Source of the DNA: Phanerochaete sordida
Lineage: Eukaryota > Basidiomycota > Agaricomycetes > Polyporales > Phanerochaetaceae
DNA length: 64,000 nt
Direction: 5' to 3'
Assembly (NCBI GenBank): GCA_019973155.2
Contig: BPQB01000033.1
Location: 186,001-250,000 of the forward strand
Below are positions 15,592 through 26,900 of this stretch, in pieces (the stretch's first letter is position 1; each line of letters starts with the position of its first letter). Both the position numbers and the translations under genes were made by a program. Under the pieces are notes generated by a model. It was not told the origin of the DNA and searched no databases. It saw only the letters and a program-made list of their open reading frames with translations.

Positions 15592-16321
15592 GGTAGAGCA
15601 GGGGGTGGGGTAGAAGAGCGACGAGTCGTTTTGCGAGCCGCTGCAGCATCTTGTATGGCTCAGCCCATGAAAGAATCGATATGAGAATAAAGAAGCGGTG
15701 AAAGAGAGAAAGGAATGCGCAGTTGTGCCACCCACTTCTTTCACGAAGCGGCTGAGCCACCGCGAACCTTTCTGCAACTAGTGCTTTCCGGATCGTCAGT
15801 GGCATCCGAGCGGTAAAACAGCAGACTAAACAGAGACGAAATCACGCGAACAGCTATCGAGGCGACGGCTCACTGTCACGCGTCTTGGTGGCACGTTGAG
15901 TGCACTCAAAGGATGCAACGAGCACGTCATGGTGAGCAAGCTGCTCGCTGCATGAAAAATGTAGCCCAACCCAGCTTCATACCACAGCGAGCAGCGGGCC
16001 TGCCAGGCATCCTGTGCCCGCTCTGTCGACGCGAGTCGCTGGCGGGACGAACAAAGCGCACGGCCATTGTGGCGCCCTCGCGTGCTTACGTGAGCGCACG
16101 TGGCGAAGCCTTCGGGGCAACGCCGACGCATCGAGCGTCCTCCAGCTCGCCCAGGTTCTGTGGAGTGGCATGCCGTGTGCGCAGTGCTCAGGCTGAGCGC
16201 GGCTGCGCGGTGCCACCGCCATCGGCTGCGCACGGCGCCCGCTCCAGCCGCCGCTCCGCCAGCCCTCCACCCCGCACACTCTCTCCTCGCCGCCGCCGCC
16301 GTCCCACGCGCCGACGCGGGC

Positions 16322-16327
16322 TATAAA
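16322..16327 (+). promoter_or_regulatory. TATA box of micro-gene a
   Basis: TATAAA in the context GCGGGCTATAAAGGCCC, 122 bp upstream of the ATG. The same context, followed by a GCAGCTCTCCACRC leader motif, occurs upstream of micro-genes c (TATATG at 19,771) and d (reverse strand, 47,658-47,665). Confidence 0.7.
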
Positions 16328-16448
16328 GGCCCCCTGTGCCTGGGCGCGCCAGCCCACGCAGCTCTCCACGCGAATCCCCCTGACCGTAACGACCCCTCCA
16401 CGCCCCGTCACGCCATCCCGCCTCCGCCCGTCTAGCAAGCCAAACGCC

Positions 16449-16768
16449 ATGGGGTGCGCGTCCACTTGCCCTGCGCGCGCGCCACGCTGACCGCGCCCAG
16501 CATCATCGTCTCCTGCCTCGTCGGCATCTTCGAGTGCATCGGCGGCGCCATCCTCGCCGTCTTCGAGATCCTCGCCGGCGCCGTAGAGTGTGTCTTCGGC
16601 AGTACGTGCTCCGCCCGCCCGCCCGCGCTCCCCGCCTCACGCGCCCCCAGCGATCTTCGCCGTCGTCCTCGGCGCGCTCGCGTGCGTCGCCGATATCCTC
16701 TGCTGCGGGTGCGTCCCTGTCCCTCCGTGCGCGCGCCCGCGCCGCTGACGCACCGCAGATGCATATAG
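16449..16768 (+). CDS. micro-gene a: 57-aa hydrophobic Cys-rich peptide
   Basis: A four-exon gene shorter than most annotation cut-offs: exons 16449-16453, 16501-16601, 16651-16708 and 16759-16768, with introns of 47, 49 and 50 nt, all GT-AG. Splicing gives MGIIVSCLVGIFECIGG, then a continuous hydrophobic stretch with one acidic residue per turn or two, ending ACVADILCCGCI. The first exon encodes only ATG plus two bases and the last completes CI-stop. The layout (MG start, amphipathic hydrophobic body, CC.C end) recalls small unnamed proteins common in Agaricomycete genomes; a membrane association is likely but not shown. A TATA box and shared leader precede it. It is a paralogue of the gene at 17,410 and more distantly of those at 19,873 and 47,562. 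Confidence 0.6.
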
Positions 16769-17409
16769 CGCGGGCCCCAGACGCACGCGCGCCCTGGGGC
16801 CCTCGGCAACGCGCAACGGACCATGTAGCATACCACGCCGTAATCGGACGCTGTACAGATACCACGACACTAATAAACGGACACCGTTTTCCTTCCTCCG
16901 AGCCGCGCGAGACGCCACACAGCGCACACCGAGGTACGGCCCCTCGCAGACGTGACGTCAAGGGTCGCGCGCGCGCGCGCGCGCCACAACGTCCGCCACA
17001 GTCCCGCCCGTACGCAATCCCGTGTGCGCGCCGTGCGCGCGCTGCGAAATGCCTCCGCCGTGTTTGAGCCCGCCGCGGCCCTGATCGCACGGGGCGGCAC
17101 GCACATGCGCAGGCTCCTGAGCAGCCCTCGCCCGGCCTCTGCGCTTTCGCGTCTTCACGTCTCTGCGTCTCTGCGACTTGCGTCGGTGTAGGACAGACCG
17201 TGCACGCGAAGGCGTTGCGTTCTCGCCCAGCTGCCAGCCGCCAATTCGTTCTCGCCCAGCAGCCCGCCGCCGTTTCGTTCACGATCGTCAGCCCTCGCGT
17301 CCGCCTTTGCGTCCTGGCTTCGCAGGCCTCGCTCTCCACCCGCAAACACGTCTGCTCGACACCACCTGCCCACCCGCCACCCACCAGCCAGACAAACACA
17401 CCAGAACCA

Positions 17410-18154
17410 ATGGGGTACGTCTTTTCTCGTCGCGCGCCCCGCACGCTAACCCGCGCCCAGCGCCCTCGTCTCATCGCTCGCTGGTGCGTCTCCCCTCCCA
17501 TCCCCTCCCCTCCCCTCCCCTCCTCTCCCACCCCTCCCACACCACCCCGAGCGAACGCCCGAACGCACGCACCGCGTCGCACGCAAACGCACGCTGACAC
17601 GCGCCCCGCAGACGCGACCGGCTGCCTGCTCGGCGCGACGCTGCTGCCCGTGCTCGAGATCGTTGCGGACGTGCTCGGCGCGCTGTTTGCAGGTGCGCGC
17701 GCTTCCCTTCTTTCTTCTCCTTCTTCTTCGCGCTCCTCTCGCTGCTCCCGAGCGTGCCTCTGGCTGCGCCTGAGCGTGCCTCTCGCTGCTCCCGAGCGTG
17801 CCTCTGGCTGCGCCGGAGCGTGCCTCTCTCTGCTCCGCTCTCCTCTCACCGCTCCCGAGCGCTCCTCTCGCCGCTGCCGAGTGCTCCGCGCCGTGCCAGC
17901 GATCTGACGCATGCTGACGCCCCGCACCCGCAGCGCTCGCCGACTGCCTCGCAGGCACCGCGACGTGCGTCGGCGCGCTCGTGTGCTGTGCCTGTTTCGC
18001 GCGGTGCGTGCCCGCGCTTTCTTCGTTTGGGCGTCGGCTGACGGCCGGGTTTGGTATTTTTTATTTTTTTGTTTGGGATTGGGGCGTGGTGTTCGCCGAC
18101 GGAACTGTGCGCAGACGGGACACGATGCATAGCACGGGTGCGGTGTACATGTAG
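17410..18154 (+). CDS. micro-gene b: about 72-aa hydrophobic Cys-rich peptide
   Basis: Exons 17410-17414, 17461-17483, 17612-17692, 17934-18003 and 18115-18154 splice in phase. The product starts MGALVSSLADATGCLLGA, continues LPVLEIVADVLGALFAALADC, and reaches GTATCVGALVCCACFAR before a short polar tail. It aligns with micro-gene a at the MG start, at the hydrophobic-E-I core and at the Cys-rich end, and its first exon is likewise ATG plus two bases. Introns 2 and 3 (128 and 241 nt) are expanded by simple and minisatellite sequence, unlike the ~50 nt introns elsewhere. The last intron (111 nt) is a multiple of three without a stop, so the extreme C-terminus is uncertain. Function unknown; probably membrane-associated. 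Confidence 0.55.
17735..17885 (+). repeat. minisatellite inside intron 3 of micro-gene b
   Basis: Imperfect units of about 22-24 nt of the type GAGCGTGCCTCTGGCTGCGC repeat six to seven times, preceded by a CTTCTTCTCC tract. They account for the unusual length of the intron. Confidence 0.75.
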
Positions 18155-18564
18155 GCGTCGCGCAGGGCGATTCCCGAGCTGGCAGCGACGTGAGGGGATG
18201 CTTGGGACCAGGACACGATAGAGCCGGATATATTATTCGACATGCGGATTACGCGAGCTATTGGAGCGAGTCGAGTGCAGAGCAAAAGCCTGGAAGGGCC
18301 CTGCGTGTGTGCAGGGTCAGCGCGATGGTAGTGAGATATTCGCCTGGTGAGATGCGCCTGCGCGCGAGTCGGTGATCTACGCCTCGGGAAACACGTACGA
18401 ACAGAATTGACTGAACGTGGTGCGCTGCTGTTCTGGAATTATTCTTTCGCGCATCCTGTGTGCCTGCAGCTTTCTGTACACGTCGTCTGGTATTAATGTG
18501 CACGAGCAAGCGTGCCCGTAGCGAATACAGTCCTAGTACCGTCTGTGCACTCACTCAAGCTGAA

Positions 18565-19421
18565 CGTTCGACCTGCTATGCAAACCACGCACACGACATC
18601 CCCGGCCGCAAGCGAGTTGTGCCTGAGCGACACACCTGCCCTCTCCTATCTCGTGTCTTATCGGCAGTTCCACAGGGCGCCGCATGCGAACATGTGCGCT
18701 GTCAGTGCATGTCAGCGGCGGCGCGATAGCTGATACATACACCCGTGCGCACCCCGTGGCTGCACCCTCCTGCGCCACGCCGCGCTTGCGCCTCCACGTA
18801 GCCGTCCTGTCGCCGAGCTCGGCGTGCATGCGCTTTTCGGCGGTGAACACCGAGCCACGTCTGCGCCGTGCAAGCGGGGCGTCGGGCGCCGCGGGCTCTC
18901 TCGCAGAGAAGGCGAAGGACGGGGCGACACGCCGAGCGCAGCACGGCGGACAGAGGTCTGCGGGGTCCCCTGGCATCCGGCGGCGCGCGGCACGCGCCGG
19001 GACGATGGGACGCGCTTCGGTGTCCGCGGTCGTCGGTCTGGGCACGTCATTGGCGTGCGATGCGCACGGACGCGAGCCTGACGCGTCATATATCGTGTGG
19101 AGTAGGGCGGGCGGCGTGCTTCGATGTAAATTGCGCGCCGCGTCGGGGCCCGATCTGACGCGCCTTCGCGCCCTCGATCGTCGCGCTTCCCGCCCGCTCT
19201 TCCGAGTGTAGAGGTCCCGGCGACGGCCTGACGCGAAATTACATCGCAAGGAGGAGCACCCTTCTCGCGCTTCGATGCGATCGCGCCCCGACGGCTGACG
19301 TGCGTTGAAGTTAGCGTCGGCGCGCCCTCCACCCTGCGATGCTATATATATATACCGGCGCACTTCGTCCGCGCACCCCACCTTTTTCCTCCCTACTTCC
19401 ATCTCTCCGCCGTGCTACTCA
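18565..19421 (+). repeat. duplicated block A, plus-strand copy
   Basis: About 0.85 kb that matches the reverse complement of 45,832-46,720. Recognisable anchors are CACACCTGCCCTCTCCTATC near 18,640, GTGTGGAGTAGGGCGGGC near 19,096, and the TATATATACCGGCGCACTTC promoter-like motif near 19,345. Similarity stops near 19,421. No conserved protein frame was found; the end of the block looks like a promoter and leader. Confidence 0.7.
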
Positions 19422-19770
19422 AATCATCAGACCACTTTCTCATTCGTCACGATTCGAGTCGAGCGCAGGTGCGCGCCTGATCAGAGCCTCTCTCATCAGC
19501 ACGGCGCCGGTATGCAGGACGTGATTGGCCTGCCTTGTGCACCTGGGGCTCTGCTCCAATTGCGCTCCAAGGCCAAACAAAATTCTTGAAGCGAGGAATT
19601 TGCAAAGTGGCCCAATGTTTCTTGAGTGGATGGCAAAGTGATTCAATGTCTCTTTAGTAGTTCTCACGCACGGGAATAGCCCTAGACTGCGCAAGCCGCC
19701 CGCTCCAGTGGCTGCCCCGCCAGGCCGTACCCCGCACACACTCTCCGCGGCCCTACGCGCCGCGCGTGGC

Positions 19771-19776
19771 TATATG
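19771..19776 (+). promoter_or_regulatory. TATA-like element of micro-gene c
   Basis: TATATG in GTGGCTATATGAGCG, about 100 bp before the ATG at 19,873; positional equivalent of the TATA boxes of genes a and d. Confidence 0.6.
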
Positions 19777-19872
19777 AGCGCGCCTGCCAGCAAAGCTCTC
19801 CACACTCACAGCCCCTTCACGTCCTCACCACGCCGTCCCGCCTCTCGCCCGTCGAAACACCTACCGAACGCC

Positions 19873-20039
19873 ATGCCTAGGTGCGTGTCTCTGCTGCGCC
19901 CGCGCACATCACGCTGATTGCGCCTGCCGGCAGCATCTGCGCGCCCTTCGTCGCCCTCTTCCAGCTGGTCGGCATGTGCGTCCTCGCGTGCTACCAGGCG
20001 TGCTGCCGCCCGTCGACGGCCGACTCGCTGTTCCCGTGA
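19873..20039 (+). CDS. micro-gene c: 37-aa Cys-rich peptide
   Basis: Two exons (19873-19880 and 19934-20039; 53-nt intron with GTGCGT...GGCAG ends) give a peptide beginning MPSICAPFVALFQLVG, with CYQACC in the second half and ending SLFP-stop. Exon 1 is 8 nt, exactly as in gene d on the other strand, and both peptides share MP start, C.P.VA.FQ and a terminal (S)xFP. Compared with genes a and b the C-terminal half is absent, so it may be a shortened derivative rather than a fully functional member. The upstream TATA-like element and leader are conserved with genes a and d. Confidence 0.5.
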
Positions 20040-20922
20040 CATACCTCGCGTGGCTCCATGTCGCGGGTACGTTCCTATGCCTCTTCGCGCCCGCGCGCTG
20101 CTGACGCACCCCGCAAAAAGCGTGCGCCCTGGGACTCTGGGCGACTCGACGCGCATCAAGTGCCGTACACTGCACCGCGGTTGGACGCTGTACGCGCTAC
20201 TCAGAACACTGAAAAATAGACTGATTTCTCCTTCCTCGAGCGCCACTGACGCCACATTGCGCTTACAGAGGTAGGTGATACGCCCCTCTCGGTTGTGAGA
20301 TGGCGCAACAGGCCTTGTCCGCCGCGCGCCACATTCTCGTTAGAAGGTTTGGCAATTCTTCCGCCGCGTTTGAGCCTGCCGCGGCCCTGCTCGTGCAGGT
20401 GAGTAAGGGCGACTGCACCCTGATATACGCGACGAAGAATTACTGGACGCTGCTGATTGTTGTTGCTGCATTGCTATGCTTGCAGTCTTTCGCGCCTTCT
20501 GTGGTCCTACAGCTGGATATAACTTGTGGCGCCGCTACTCCAGAATCGGCGGTGGAAGAAATCTCGAGCGCGGCCGTCGTTTCACTGGGTTACTACGAGA
20601 ATTTAGAGCGCATCGCAGATGCTGTTCTGGTGGCGCATGCGCCGTACGCTTAGCATGCGTTCAACGAGTCTGTACACATCACACCACACGCAGCACGGGA
20701 AACTGAAGATACAAATGTATTCCACGCCTCGATCCATCTACGCGACTATACAAAAACAATGCGATACATTTCAGTTCGAGGGCGCCGTGGCGCTAGAGAC
20801 TCCTTCTAAGACGATTCCCGCCGGGTGCTAGGTGCGATACATGTGGTGGGCTACTTTTTGTGCTAGACGATACAAGATATTAGGACGTGTTTTTGTGGGT
20901 TGGGACTAGATTGTGGGGCGCA

Positions 20923-23900
20923 TTAGCCCATGACGCTCGCGAGGAGGGCCATGCGAATCTGGAGGGAGGCGGTTAGCGGGGATCAGAAGGGAGGAGACAG
21001 CGCACGTACGAAGAGGCCGTAGCGCATCTGGCGGAAGTAGACCGCGCGACGCGAGTCGAAGTCGACCTCGGGGTCGATTTCTGCGCGCAGATGTCAGCAA
21101 GGGAAAGCATCAGAGCATGCAGGAGCACGTACCATTGACGCGGGGGAGCGGGTGCATGACGATCATGTCCTCCTTCGCGCGCGCAAGGAGCGAGTGGTCG
21201 ACGCGGTACGCGTCCTTGACGCCGCGCCACTCGGCCTCGCTCGTGAAGCGCTCCTTCTGGATGCGCGTCACGTACAGCACGTCCGTCTGCGCGAGGCACT
21301 CCTCGAGGCTCTCGTACACCGCGACGGGCACGCCGGCCTTGCGCGCCTGCGACACGACGGCCGCGGGCATCGCGAGCGACGCGGGCGCGACGAAGTTCAG
21401 GCGCACGCTGTACATGCACAGCAGCGTGACCAGCGAGTGCACCGTGCGCCCGTTCTTGAGGTCGCCGAGCAGCGTGATCGTGCGCCCGTTCACCGTGCCG
21501 AGCTCGGAGCGGATCGTGTACACGTCGAGCAGCGCCTGCGTCGGGTGCTCGCCGATCCCGTCGCCCGCGTTGATAACCGGCACCGGCGAAAACTTCGCCG
21601 CGAGCTGCGCGCTGCCGACGTCCGGGTGCCGCAGCACGACCGCGTCCGCGTAGCAGCCGAGCGTGCGGATCGTGTCTGGGAGCGTCTCGCCCTTGAGCAC
21701 GGACGACGTGTCGACGTTGACCTGCACGACCTCGCCGCCACAGCGCTTCATCGCCGCGTCGAACGACGACGAGGTGCGCGTCGAGGGCTCGTAGAACATC
21801 GTGCAGAGCACCTTGCCGCGCAGGATGTCGAGCGTGCCGTTCCGCTCGACCTGCAGCTGCATCTCGTGCGCGAGCGAGAACAGGTCGTGGATGTCCTTGT
21901 GCGTGAACTGCTTGACGGACAGGATGTGCTTGCGGTGGAACGCGGGGTGCGGCGTCAGGTGCGTCATGTTGATCGGGCCGTGCAGCGCGGACAAAGGCTG
22001 CGCAGGCGGCAGCTGATGAGTGGGCTGTGGCGGGCTGGTGAGGATGCTGCTGAGCTCGGGCTTCGGCGGAGTGGCGGACGAGACCGAGCCTGCGCGCTCC
22101 CGGGTGGGGTGGACGATGACCGCGCTGGAGACGTCGCGGCCGAGCGGGTTGGCGTTGAGAGCTCCATCAAGGTAGGCAGTCTGGCCGTGGACAAGGACGC
22201 GGTGCACAGCGCCGTCCAGGACGCGAGACTCGGCCGGTGACCAGACCTTGGCCCGCTTGCCGAGCAGGTTGGCCGCCTTTGTCTTCCTGCCGACGACGAC
22301 CTCGATGTGAGTGTGCGCCTGGTCGGGAAGGCCGAAGATGCGAATAGGGTTGTCGTGCAGGCGAAGCTGGACATCCTTGAGGGTGAGGCGGCCCTCCGAG
22401 ACGGCGGTTAAGAGAAGCGGGAGCGTCTCCTCAACGCCAGACCACGCGCTCGCTTCCTTTCCGAGAGCCTTGGCGAGGCGGAAGGGAACGTCGCCGGTGG
22501 AGAACGCGTCGATGGCATCGAGGCTCTTCCAGAGCGCCTTCTGGTCCTCTGCGGTAGGCAGGCAGTCGACACCGCCGAACTGCTCGCGGGTGAAGAACAG
22601 CGAGAAGACGGAGACGTCGCAGGTGACGTTCAGCTGCTTGCCCTTGCTGAGCGAGATCAGCAGCAGGTCGTCCTTCTTCTGGACGTCGGTGACGTGCACG
22701 GAGCGGTTGTGCAGGCCCGCGAGCAGGAGGATGGGCGCGAGCTGCGCACCCTTGGCGTTGGTGACGATGAGCTTGTTCGGCGCCCACGCACTGAAGTGTG
22801 CGGCGAGGCCCATCATGTCCGTAAAGTCGGCGGGGATGAATAGCGACTTGGAATCGGCCTGCAAGTCTTCGTCGAGCGTAGCGACGTTGGCCGGCGTGGC
22901 AGTGACGCTGAGCGCGTAGTTGGAGAAGGCGCCGGCAGCGATCTTCGCCTGGACAGACTTGAACGCCTTCTCGTCGGCGATGGCACCGCTCTGACCGAAG
23001 GGCAGCACAACCGCAGTGGAGAAGCCGCCGCTGATCGAGGCCTTGGTCGCTTCGACAAAGTCAGCCGGCGTAGGCTCCGTCAGGCCGGGAACGAAGGCAG
23101 AGACGTTGATGAGGCCGGGGAGCGTGTACGTGTTGTGCGACGTCTTGAAGTCAATTGGCGAGACGTCGAGCGAAAGACCGCGGATGAGCGCCTCGAACAG
23201 GATCTTCGCGACCTTGACGTTCGTGATGAGCGGCACGGCAAAGTCGACGGCCATACGACGGGTGCGGTAGCCCTTGCTGGCGTAGCTGGCGGGACGACGG
23301 TAGTGGTTCTTGGACGGCAAGTTGATGTACATGTCGATCAGGTTGTTCGCCAAGTGTTGAGTGAGCGAATACTCCGCTTTCTGGTTCTCGCTGCTGCCCT
23401 CAGGGAGCGTCTCGAGGTACTGCGACGGCGGTCAGTAAAGTTAAGCGAAGATGGGTCGAGCCACGTACCTTGCAAGGAATGTTGTGCTCGGTCAGGAAGT
23501 CGGCGGTACCCGAGGTCGCGAAGATCTCGTAGCCCGCAGCGTGCAGCTTCTGGATAGACGGCAGGAGCTCGAGCTTCTCCTTGTAGCCACCGATCGAGAA
23601 CAGGATGTTCTTCTTGGGGAGGACGATGCCCGTGGAGATCAACGCCTTGACGTACGCCTCATACTTGTCGTGCCCAAAGCACGCAACCTCACCAGTGGAG
23701 GCCATTTCGACACCAAGCACGGGGTCTGCGCCAGACAGGCGGCTGAACGAGAACTGCGGGACCTTGACACCGACGTAGTCTGCGGGCATGCCCGCGTCGG
23801 GGTAGGGCTCGACGGGCATACCGAGCATGATCTTCGTCGCGATCTCGATCGCGTCGATGCCGGTGACCTTCGATACGAAAGGGAAGGAGCGCGCGGCGCG

Positions 23901-26900
23901 CAAGTTGCACTCGATGACCTTGATCTCGTTGTCCTTCGCGATGAACTGGATGTTGAACGGGCCCGTGACGTTGAGCGCGTTGCCGATCTTGGCCGTGGCC
24001 TCCTCGATCTGGCGCACGGTCTCCGGGTCGAGGTCCTGCGGCGGGTGGATGAGCGTCGCGTCGCCGGAGTGGACACCCGCGTTCTCGACGTGTTCCGAGA
24101 TGTAGTGCATGATCATCTTGCCGTCCTTGGCGACTGCGTCCATCTCGATCTCCTTCGCGCCCTCGATGTACTTCGAGATGACGACCGGGTGGTCGCGCGA
24201 GACCGCGGTCGCCTGCGAGAGGTAGCCCGAGAGGTCGTCGGGGCCGAACACGACGTTCATGGCGGCACCAGACAGGACGTAAGACGGCCGCACGAGCACA
24301 GGGTAACCGACAGCCTCGCAGAAAGCATGGGCCTCGTCAAAACTCGAGAGCTCCTTCCACTTGGGCTGGTCGACACCGATGTCGTCGAGGAGACGCGAGA
24401 ACTTGTAGCGGTTCTCTGCCGTGTCGATCATCTCGGGCGAAGTGCCGTAGATCTTGACGTTCTGACGGTAGAGCGGGAGCGCGATGTTGTTCGGCGTCTG
24501 GCCGCCCATGGAGAGGATGATACCGCGCGACGCCTCGACGTCGTAGATGTCGAGGATCGTCTCGAGGCTGATGTTCTCGAAGTACAGGCGGTCGGCCTCG
24601 TCGTAGTCGGTGCTGACCGTCTCAGGGTTGTAGTTGACCATGACCGTCGGCAAGCCGTTGTCGCGAAGAGTGCGGATGGCGCGGACCGCGCACCAGTCAA
24701 ACTCGACAGACGAACCGATGCGGTAGACACCCGAGCCAAGAACCATGACACCGCGGTCTTCGAAGGTGACGTCGTGCTCCACCGCGTTGTAGGTCGTGTA
24801 GAGGTAGTTCGTGAACGCCGGGAACTCGGCGGCAACGGTGTCAATCTGCTTGACGAAGGGCGCGATGCTGTACTCCTGGCGAAGACGGCGCACGGCGAGC
24901 TCGTTGGAGCCCATGCACGAGGCGAGTTGACGGTCAGAGAAGCCGAGCTGCTTCGCCTGGCGGAGGATGTCCGGGGTGATCGTCGAGACGTTGTACGACG
25001 TGAGCTTGACCTCGGTCTTGAAGATCGACTCGAGCTTCGTGAGGAACCACTTGTCGATGTTCGTCATCTGCCAGATCTTGTCGACAGAGTAGCCGCGGTG
25101 GAAGGCGGTCGAGATCGCGAAGATGCGCTTGTCAGTGGGGTTCTCGAGCTCCTCGTCGATGTCTTCGACGAAATCGTTCTGGAAGAGACATGTCAGCACA
25201 ACACTCCGGAGACTCAACACGCGATGTGAACAGACCTTCGCAAATCCGAGGAACTGATCGTCAATGGCGCGAATTGCCTTCTGGATGGTCTCCTCAAAGG
25301 TACGACCGATGCTCATGACCTCGCCGACGGACTTCATGCTCGAGCTCAGGAGGCGACTGACGCGGTTGAACTTCTTGAGGTCCCAGCGGGGGATCTTCAC
25401 GACGCAGTAGTCCAAGCTCGGCTCGAAGCATGCACTGGTGACCTTCGTGACCGAGTTCTTGATCTCGTTGAGCGGGATGTTGAGGCCGAGCTTGGCAGCG
25501 GTGTACGCGAGCGGGTAGCCCGTCGCCTTGGACGCGAGCGCGGACGAGCGCGAGAGACGCGCGTTCACCTCGATGATGCAGTACTCCCGCGACGTCGGGT
25601 TCAGCGCGTACTGGATGTTGCACTCGCCGACGACGCCGAGGTGCCGGATGACGTTGATTGCGGTCGTGCGGAGCATGTTGTAGTCCGCGTCCGAAAGCGT
25701 CTGAGAGGGCGCGACGACAATCGAGTCTCCCGTGTGGATACCGAGAGGGTCGAAGTTCTGCGAAAAGAGAGGCTCAGTGACCGTCTCCTACCACTATTCG
25801 CTGATACGCTTACCTCCATGTTACAGACGGTGATGCAGTTGTCCCTGCAGTCCCGCACGACTTCGTACTCGATCTCCTTCCAGCCCTTCATACTCTTTTC
25901 GACAAGGACCTGGGGACTCGTGGCGAACGCCTTGCTGCAAAGTGCCTTGAGCTGGTCGTCGTTCTGTGCGAAGCCAGAGCCGAGGCCGCCGAGCGCGTAG
26001 GCCGCGCGAACGATGACAGGATAGCCAATCTCGTTGGCCGCAGTGACAGCCTCGTCGAAGGTAGTCGCGGTGCTGGACTGCGCGCAGCGCTCGCCGATCT
26101 CGAGCATCGCGTTCGCGAAGAGCTCGCGGTCCTCGGTCATGATGATGGTCTCGATGGGCGTGCCGAGGACGCGGCAGCCGAGGCTCTCGAACTCGTCCTT
26201 GAGCTTGATGCCGACGTTGAGCGCGGTCTGCCCGCCGAAGGTGACGTAGATGCCGTCGGGCTTCTCGTACTGGATGATCTTGCGCACGAACTCGGGCGTC
26301 ACGGGCAGGAAGTACACCTTGTCGGCGAGACCCTTCGACGTCGCGATCGTCGCAATGTTCGGGTTGACGAGGATGGTGTAGATGCCCTCCTCCTTCAGCG
26401 CCTTGATCGCCTGCGAGCCAGAGTAGTCGAACTCGCCAGCCTGGCCGATAGAGAGACCGCCAGAGCCGAGAATGAGCACCTTCTGCACGTCCGCGCGGGG
26501 TGTGCGCTTCTCGTTCTCCTCCTTCGTGCCTCCAGGCATCGAGATGGGCACGAGCGAGTTGGTAGACGCGCAGTCGAGGATGTTCTGGATGAAGACATCG
26601 AAGAGGAACTCCGTATCGCGCGGGCCGGGAGTCGACTCGGGGTGGAACTGCACAGAGAAAAAGGGCTTGTCGACACAGTAGATGCCCTCGTTGGAGTCGT
26701 CGTTCGCGTTCTTGAAGAGCTCTTTCCAGCCCTCCGGCAGGGTCGCAGTGTCGACCTGGAAACCGTGGTTCTGGCTGGTGATGTAGCAGCGGCCACTGAT
26801 CGCGTCTGTGCACGGGATGTTGTGTCCGCGGTTACCGTACTTCATCTTGGACGTCTGGGCGCCTGCCGCAAGCGCGAGGAGCTGGTGTCCGAGACAGATA

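Larger units (their letters stand above)
19695..20530 (+). repeat. duplicated block B, plus-strand copy (contains micro-gene c)
   Basis: It matches the reverse complement of 46,835-47,690 from the promoter, through the micro-gene, and into a 3' module (GCCACTGACGCCACATTGCG near 20,249, then TTTGAGCCTGCCGCGGCCCT near 20,369). Part of the 3' module also follows micro-gene a (near 17,063). Conservation of this non-coding tail suggests that whole transcription units were copied. Confidence 0.7.

Noticed and set aside
16966..16984. Alternating GC run (possible Z-DNA or regulatory site)
   Set aside because: A short dinucleotide run in a GC-rich 3' flank; no support for a function.
19806..20255. 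Minus-strand frame starting MASVALEEGEIS, with a counterpart at 47,150-47,458
   Set aside because: The two copies resemble each other only where the duplicated block B DNA is similar; the frame is not kept in the related tail of micro-gene a and diverges quickly after about 15 codons.
23451..25229. 592-codon plus-strand frame inside URA2
   Set aside because: Exact antisense shadow of CPSase exons with complementary Arg/Asp/Val-rich composition and no motifs.
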